Below are positions 58,269 to 62,065 of a DNA stretch of 62,065 nucleotides, piece after piece (positions within the stretch are counted from its first letter, which is position 1; every line of letters begins with the position of its first letter). The DNA is taken from the NCBI GenBank assembly GCA_028723455.1, contig JAQYEW010000007.1, forward strand, positions 1-62,065, given 5' to 3'. Both the position numbers and the translations under genes were made by a program. The stretch comes from Prevotellaceae bacterium (lineage in GTDB: Bacteria; Bacteroidota; Bacteroidia; Bacteroidales; Bacteroidaceae). The notes beneath the pieces are model-generated. The model made no database searches. It saw only the letters and a list, made by a program, of their open reading frames with translations, and had not been told where the DNA came from.

Positions 58269-60731
58269 TTATTTAATGACCTTCTTACCGTTCACGATAA
58301 CAATGCCGCGATAGTTGTCGCCCACCTGCTGGCCTTGGAGGTTGAACACCTTGCCCGTCTTTCCAGACTGCGCTTTCACGTCATCAATAGCGGTGGCAGT
58401 GCCGAAATCGAGTACAAGCCCACGGGCACCCGATGTACCGAGCTTGCTTGCAGGCAGATAGGCCTTGTTAGCAGCCAGAGAAGTACCCTGCCACTTATAG
58501 AAACCAGGCACATTGTCGCTACGCCCCAGCGAGAGATTCTCCACATCCCATGTGGTGGCGAAGTTCACGCCTGTAAGGTCGCTCTCCAAGGCAGGAGCGG
58601 AACTCAGAACAGGCGTTACGGTGTAGGTGGCAGCATCGGCCACAACAACCACGCCCGTGTTGGCGGGTACCGTGTTACCTTCGACAGCGGTCAGTTCAAG
58701 TGCGTTCTTGGCGAGATTCACCTTGGCGGTGTAGGCCGTAGCACCCGTAAGTTGCAGGGCGAAGGGGGCATGAAGGGTGGCATAGAACTTATCGCCAACA
58801 GCGTTGGCCGTCATCTGAATGCCCTGTGCCGGAGCCACCTGCCAGTTGGTGGCGCGTGCACCGGTTTCCCAACCTACCACTTTGTGGCTACCATCTTCGT
58901 GGAGGAAAGCACGGTTTCCGCCCGTACCCAAGGTTATTTGGTAGGGGAAGAAGGTGGCACGGCCTGCAGTAAAGGCAACGGGCGATTCGCCCAAGCCTAC
59001 TTGAGCACTCTCTGAGACGGTCTGGGCATACTTGCCCTCGAACTGAAGACTAACCTTTCCTGCCTCAGTAGCGTTAACATAAACCACGTTCTGCAAGCCT
59101 ACGCTCTGGGCACCGCCAACAAGTCCCGCTTCCGTAGCCCCCATATATCCATAGGCGTTATTCTCGATGGCAAGGAGGTTTTGGAAAGTTACAAGACCCT
59201 CGGCCAGCTGCACACGGAAGGTGGATCCGTTGTCTGTAGAGGCATTGCCATGATTCCAATTACCCAGGGTACTGTTTACGTCATTGAAGTAATTTGTGTT
59301 CGACGAGGCCACACCCGTTCGGAGGTTGAAGCCCGATCCGTCCTGTCCACCCATAGAAATAATCAGGTTGTCATTGGCATCGCTGGCGTTACCCATCTGT
59401 CCGTCGCCCTTTACGTTCTTCTCAGCACCCAGGGCCTTGTTGAACATCTGGAAACTGAATGGGGTGAAGTCCCGGTTGTCTCCTGCCACAAAAGCCCACT
59501 TATAAGCGTCCGTGTTCTCGAAAGCAGTGCTTACCTGAGGTCTGTTGTTTCCTTCAACAACATGCAGGTACTTATTACCACGCAGGGTAACATGATACCA
59601 CACCCATTTGTTGGGGTCTGTACCCGTAGAAACGACGAAGGGGGTAACATAATGTTTGCTGATGGCATCGCGCAAAGAGTTCATTTCTCCCTCATCCACA
59701 GTACTGCCCGTCAGAGTGAGTGCGGCTGCGTTACCCGCATCGGCCAGGTCATTATAACTGATCACACTGGGAGTGTAACCTGTCGAGATTCCGTACTGAC
59801 GGCTGCCATAGAAGAAGGTAACCACGCTGGGGTAAGTGGCTGCGGCGCTGTTTGTTGAGTTTACTAAGCTCACTTCGGCCAAAGTGGGAGAAGTGCTCAA
59901 GGCCAAGCCCGTACCGGTGCCGGGCGTTCCCGATACGGGCGTTACCCATTTGCCGTGGTCGGCATCAAAAAGGAAATAGCGGTCGCCATGATTGATGATG
60001 GCGAAATTCGTGGCCTCAGCTTGGTTGGTGGTCGAGGTTACATAGGAATTCGAGGGGTCGGCCTTCCAATAACCACGGACACCACCGATGGTGAATTTCT
60101 TGCCTGCGACACGGCTGCTCACGCTGTAGATTCGATTCATGACGGCATCCACCTGAGAGGTCAGACTGGCCAAGGTTGCTTCCTCGACGTTTGGCTCAAC
60201 GATGGTGAAAAGGCTGTTGTTGCCCTGGTCGCCGGTATCGCTCCACTTGGTTACGTCGGGCGTCCATCCAGGAGAAACACCGTACATGTTGGCCTGGTTG
60301 CCACCGAAATAGATGCAATGGGGATAGGTTTCCGCACGACCGCCTGTGGTGGCTGCCAGGGCAACCTCGCTGGCACCGTCAACAGTAGCACTCAAATCCA
60401 AACGCGTACCGTTCATTTTCACCCACTTGCTGTTGTCTATATTATATAGAAAATACGCATCCTGGTTCGTTGCCTTGACAAAGGTGAACTTGGACATCAC
60501 GTCAGAGTTCGGGAAATCGATATTGTCATAGGGAGCCGTTGCAAAATCGCCCTTGCTGGCGGCGATTCTGTTCTGTGTTCCGTCGGCATACCAATAGCCG
60601 CGTTCTGTCTTGATGGTAAACACCTTGCCTGAAGCCTCAGCGTTAAGCGTCGTCAGGTTTTCGCCCATTGCCCCCGTCCAAGGAATAAAACCCAGAAGGA
60701 GCAAACTTCCTAATGTAAATAGTTTTTTCAT
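58269..60731 (-). CDS. Large secreted protein with repeated beta modules and sorting-like tail
   Basis: A signal peptide (about 1-23) is followed by at least two copies of a module of about 165 residues. Each opens KVFTIKTERGYWYADG and KKFTIGGVRGYWKADP, continues with a FLYNIDNSKWV/FLFDADHGKWV strand and ends in a short STVDEGEMNSLRDAI-type helix. Residues 360-700 are further beta-rich domains. The tail (GKVFNLQGQQVG, then RGIVIVNGKKVIK) is the common C-terminus of secreted Prevotellaceae proteins. It is likely surface-exposed. Function unknown; no catalytic motif seen. ATG 60731 is supported by the promoter 90 bp upstream. Confidence 0.75.
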   Translation of the reverse strand: MKKLFTLGSLLLLGFIPWTGAMGENLTTLNAEASGKVFTIKTERGYWYADGTQNRIAASKGDFATAPYDNIDFPNSDVMSKFTFVKATNQDAYFLYNIDNSKWVKMNGTRLDLSATVDGASEVALAATTGGRAETYPHCIYFGGNQANMYGVSPGWTPDVTKWSDTGDQGNNSLFTIVEPNVEEATLASLTSQVDAVMNRIYSVSSRVAGKKFTIGGVRGYWKADPSNSYVTSTTNQAEATNFAIINHGDRYFLFDADHGKWVTPVSGTPGTGTGLALSTSPTLAEVSLVNSTNSAAATYPSVVTFFYGSRQYGISTGYTPSVISYNDLADAGNAAALTLTGSTVDEGEMNSLRDAISKHYVTPFVVSTGTDPNKWVWYHVTLRGNKYLHVVEGNNRPQVSTAFENTDAYKWAFVAGDNRDFTPFSFQMFNKALGAEKNVKGDGQMGNASDANDNLIISMGGQDGSGFNLRTGVASSNTNYFNDVNSTLGNWNHGNASTDNGSTFRVQLAEGLVTFQNLLAIENNAYGYMGATEAGLVGGAQSVGLQNVVYVNATEAGKVSLQFEGKYAQTVSESAQVGLGESPVAFTAGRATFFPYQITLGTGGNRAFLHEDGSHKVVGWETGARATNWQVAPAQGIQMTANAVGDKFYATLHAPFALQLTGATAYTAKVNLAKNALELTAVEGNTVPANTGVVVVADAATYTVTPVLSSAPALESDLTGVNFATTWDVENLSLGRSDNVPGFYKWQGTSLAANKAYLPASKLGTSGARGLVLDFGTATAIDDVKAQSGKTGKVFNLQGQQVGDNYRGIVIVNGKKVIK

Positions 60732-60821
60732 AGGGAATATAATTATATTATAGATGTAAAATGTCGAAATAAAACTGCGCCGTCGCGACGCGAAATCATC
60801 ACTTTGCGGTATATACTGTGG

Positions 60822-60853
60822 CAAAGTTATTTCTTTTTCGGCGAACTCCCAAA
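60822..60853 (-). promoter_or_regulatory. Promoter of the large secreted protein
   Basis: On the minus strand TTTG (60850-60853) and TAACTTTG (60822-60829) are 20 nt apart. The leader is about 85 nt, with a GC-rich palindrome GTCGCGAC near 60782-60789. Confidence 0.7.
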
Positions 60854-60940
60854 AAATCGCCCACGAAATAGCGAAAAAAGGTCGCATATTTGAAAAAAAT
60901 AATTATCTTTGTGGATAATTGTGAAAACTACATACTTACC

Positions 60941-62065
60941 GTGCAATTCAAAGATGTCATAGGTCATGAGGACGCTATCCGACGCCTCAGACAACAGGTC
61001 TTGACCGACCGTCTGCCGCATGCCCTCATGCTGAGCGGCCCGCAAGGCACGGGCAAGATGGCCTTGGCGCTGGCATTGGCGCGCCTGCTCGTATGCAAGT
61101 CGCCCACGGCAGATGGCGAGCCCTGCGAAGCGTGTCCCGGCTGCCGCATGTCCGCGGCATGGACACACCCCGACCTGCATTTCTCCTTCCCCGTCATCAA
61201 GAAAAAAGCCACGGACCAGCCCGTCAGCGATGACTTCCTGGAGGCCTGGCGCGAGCAATTGCTGCAAACGCCTTATTTCTCTCAGGACGACTGGCTGCGC
61301 CGCTTGGGCGGAGAGAACGAGCAGATGCAGCACTTCGTGGGCGAGAGCGACGCCCTGCAACGCAAGCTGAGCCTGAAAAGCAGCCAGGGCGGGCGGCGCG
61401 TGGTGGTGCAGTGGCTGCCCGAGAAGATGCCCGAGGCAACGGCCAACAAACTGCTGAAACTGATTGAGGAACCGCCCTCACACACCCATTTCGTCCTCGT
61501 CAGCGACCGGCCCGACGCCGTATTAGGCACCATACAAAGCCGCACGCAGCGCATGCACATCGGCCCCTTAGGTGAAACGGAGATCGCGCAAGCCCTTGTG
61601 CAACGCCATGGCACGGAGCCTGACGAAGCCCGGCATCTGGCGCATCTGGCCCAGGGCAGCATGACGCGCGCCCTGAAGCAACACGAGGGCGAGGGCGAAG
61701 AGTCGCTGTACCTGGACATCTTCATCAGCCTGATGCGCCTGAGCTATATGCGTCAGGTGAAGGAGATGCGCGCATGGACGGAGCGCGTGGCTGCCTTGGG
61801 CCGCGAACGGCAGAAGCATTTCCTGCAATACTGCCAGCGCATGATACGCGAGAACTTCATCCTGAACTTCGGGCTCGAGTCCCGGCTGAACTACATGACG
61901 GCGGCCGAAAGCCGGTTCAGCCAGCGCTTCGCCCCCTTCATCAATGAGCGCAACGTCATCGACATCATGGAAGCCCTCTCGGACTGCGAGCGCGACATCG
62001 AGCAGAACGTGCAAGCCAGAATGGTCTTCTTTGATTTCAGCGTCAAGCTGACGATATTGCTGAAG
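60941..62065 (+). CDS. holB: DNA polymerase III delta' subunit-like clamp-loader protein (partial, runs off right edge)
   Basis: The frame from GTG 60941 reads MQFKDVIGHEDAIRRLRQQV, then LMLSGPQGTGKMALALALAR (Walker A) and EPCEACPGCRM, the zinc-finger Cys cluster of delta'/gamma clamp-loader subunits. WLPEKMPEATANKLLKLIEE, FVLVSDRPDAVLGTIQSR and TQRMHIGPL follow in the right order. No stop occurs before the window ends (375 codons). It loads the sliding clamp at replication forks. GTG is chosen because it begins the conserved MQFKDVIGH start. A TATCTTTG element is at 60904-60911. Confidence 0.9.
   Translation, partial: MQFKDVIGHEDAIRRLRQQVLTDRLPHALMLSGPQGTGKMALALALARLLVCKSPTADGEPCEACPGCRMSAAWTHPDLHFSFPVIKKKATDQPVSDDFLEAWREQLLQTPYFSQDDWLRRLGGENEQMQHFVGESDALQRKLSLKSSQGGRRVVVQWLPEKMPEATANKLLKLIEEPPSHTHFVLVSDRPDAVLGTIQSRTQRMHIGPLGETEIAQALVQRHGTEPDEARHLAHLAQGSMTRALKQHEGEGEESLYLDIFISLMRLSYMRQVKEMRAWTERVAALGRERQKHFLQYCQRMIRENFILNFGLESRLNYMTAAESRFSQRFAPFINERNVIDIMEALSDCERDIEQNVQARMVFFDFSVKLTILLK

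Overview
The window looks like a chromosomal stretch of a member of the order Bacteroidales, probably Prevotellaceae. The signs are a SusC/SusD pair, a tmRNA whose tag reads GENNYALAA, promoters of the Bacteroidota type (TTTG, 19-21 nt, TAnnTTTG), a conserved coaX - outer membrane protein - lptC - hemolysin-like - SurA/PpiD-like cluster, and secreted proteins ending in tails such as VIVNGKKVIK. The genus is an inference. By eye, base composition is AT-rich from 1 to about 17.9 kb, intermediate to about 28.4 kb and GC-rich beyond, with an AT-richer island at 41.75-44.2 kb.

Region 1-17.9 kb is mobile DNA bracketed by fragments of an IS982-type element. Its core resembles the NBU class of Bacteroides mobilizable transposons: a four-fold helix-turn-helix protein behind a decamer repeat array, a tyrosine recombinase, a membrane protein, an excisionase-like protein, a RecA-fold ATPase, a cluster of TGTCCC repeats, a Toprim primase, a hairpin-rich candidate oriT and a Mob/Pre relaxase. 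Behind the relaxase, on the other strand, lies the most striking feature: eight tightly packed genes (15412 down to 9063). They encode an AbiEi-like antitoxin, an AbiEii-type nucleotidyltransferase, a PD-(D/E)XK nuclease-like protein, an RNase J-like metallo-beta-lactamase protein, a calcineurin-like phosphoesterase, two small conserved proteins (one resembling the LEM-3/GIY-YIG-associated module, one faintly like a methylpurine glycosylase) and an agmatine-deiminase-like enzyme. I know of no described system with this composition and propose it as a candidate defence or RNA/nucleotide-modification island. A Fic protein with Gln at the catalytic His position and a four-half-site operator follows.

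Region 18-28.5 kb is one five-gene minus-strand operon for the cell envelope: TonB-dependent receptor, DUF4876-type lipoprotein, DUF6850-type beta-barrel, secreted repeat protein and M16 peptidase.

Region 28.6-41.7 kb is housekeeping. A minus-strand operon (DUF4105 protein, inactive-looking PafA-type phosphatase, SecA, small acidic protein) diverges from a plus-strand operon (CoaX, outer membrane protein, LptC, CorC/HlyC-type protein, SurA/PpiD-like chaperone), which ends at a strong terminator.

Region 41.75-44.7 kb carries a HpaII-type restriction-modification pair directly downstream of the tmRNA gene. Region 44.8-54.5 kb holds an M6 metalloprotease, a DUF5009-type membrane acyltransferase, a surface lipoprotein, SusD and SusC. 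The remainder has two tandem deoxynucleoside kinases separated by simple-sequence DNA, a DUF4248 protein and a small neighbour, a membrane/periplasmic protein pair, a large secreted protein followed by a 59-residue protein, and a DNA polymerase III delta'-like gene running off the right edge.
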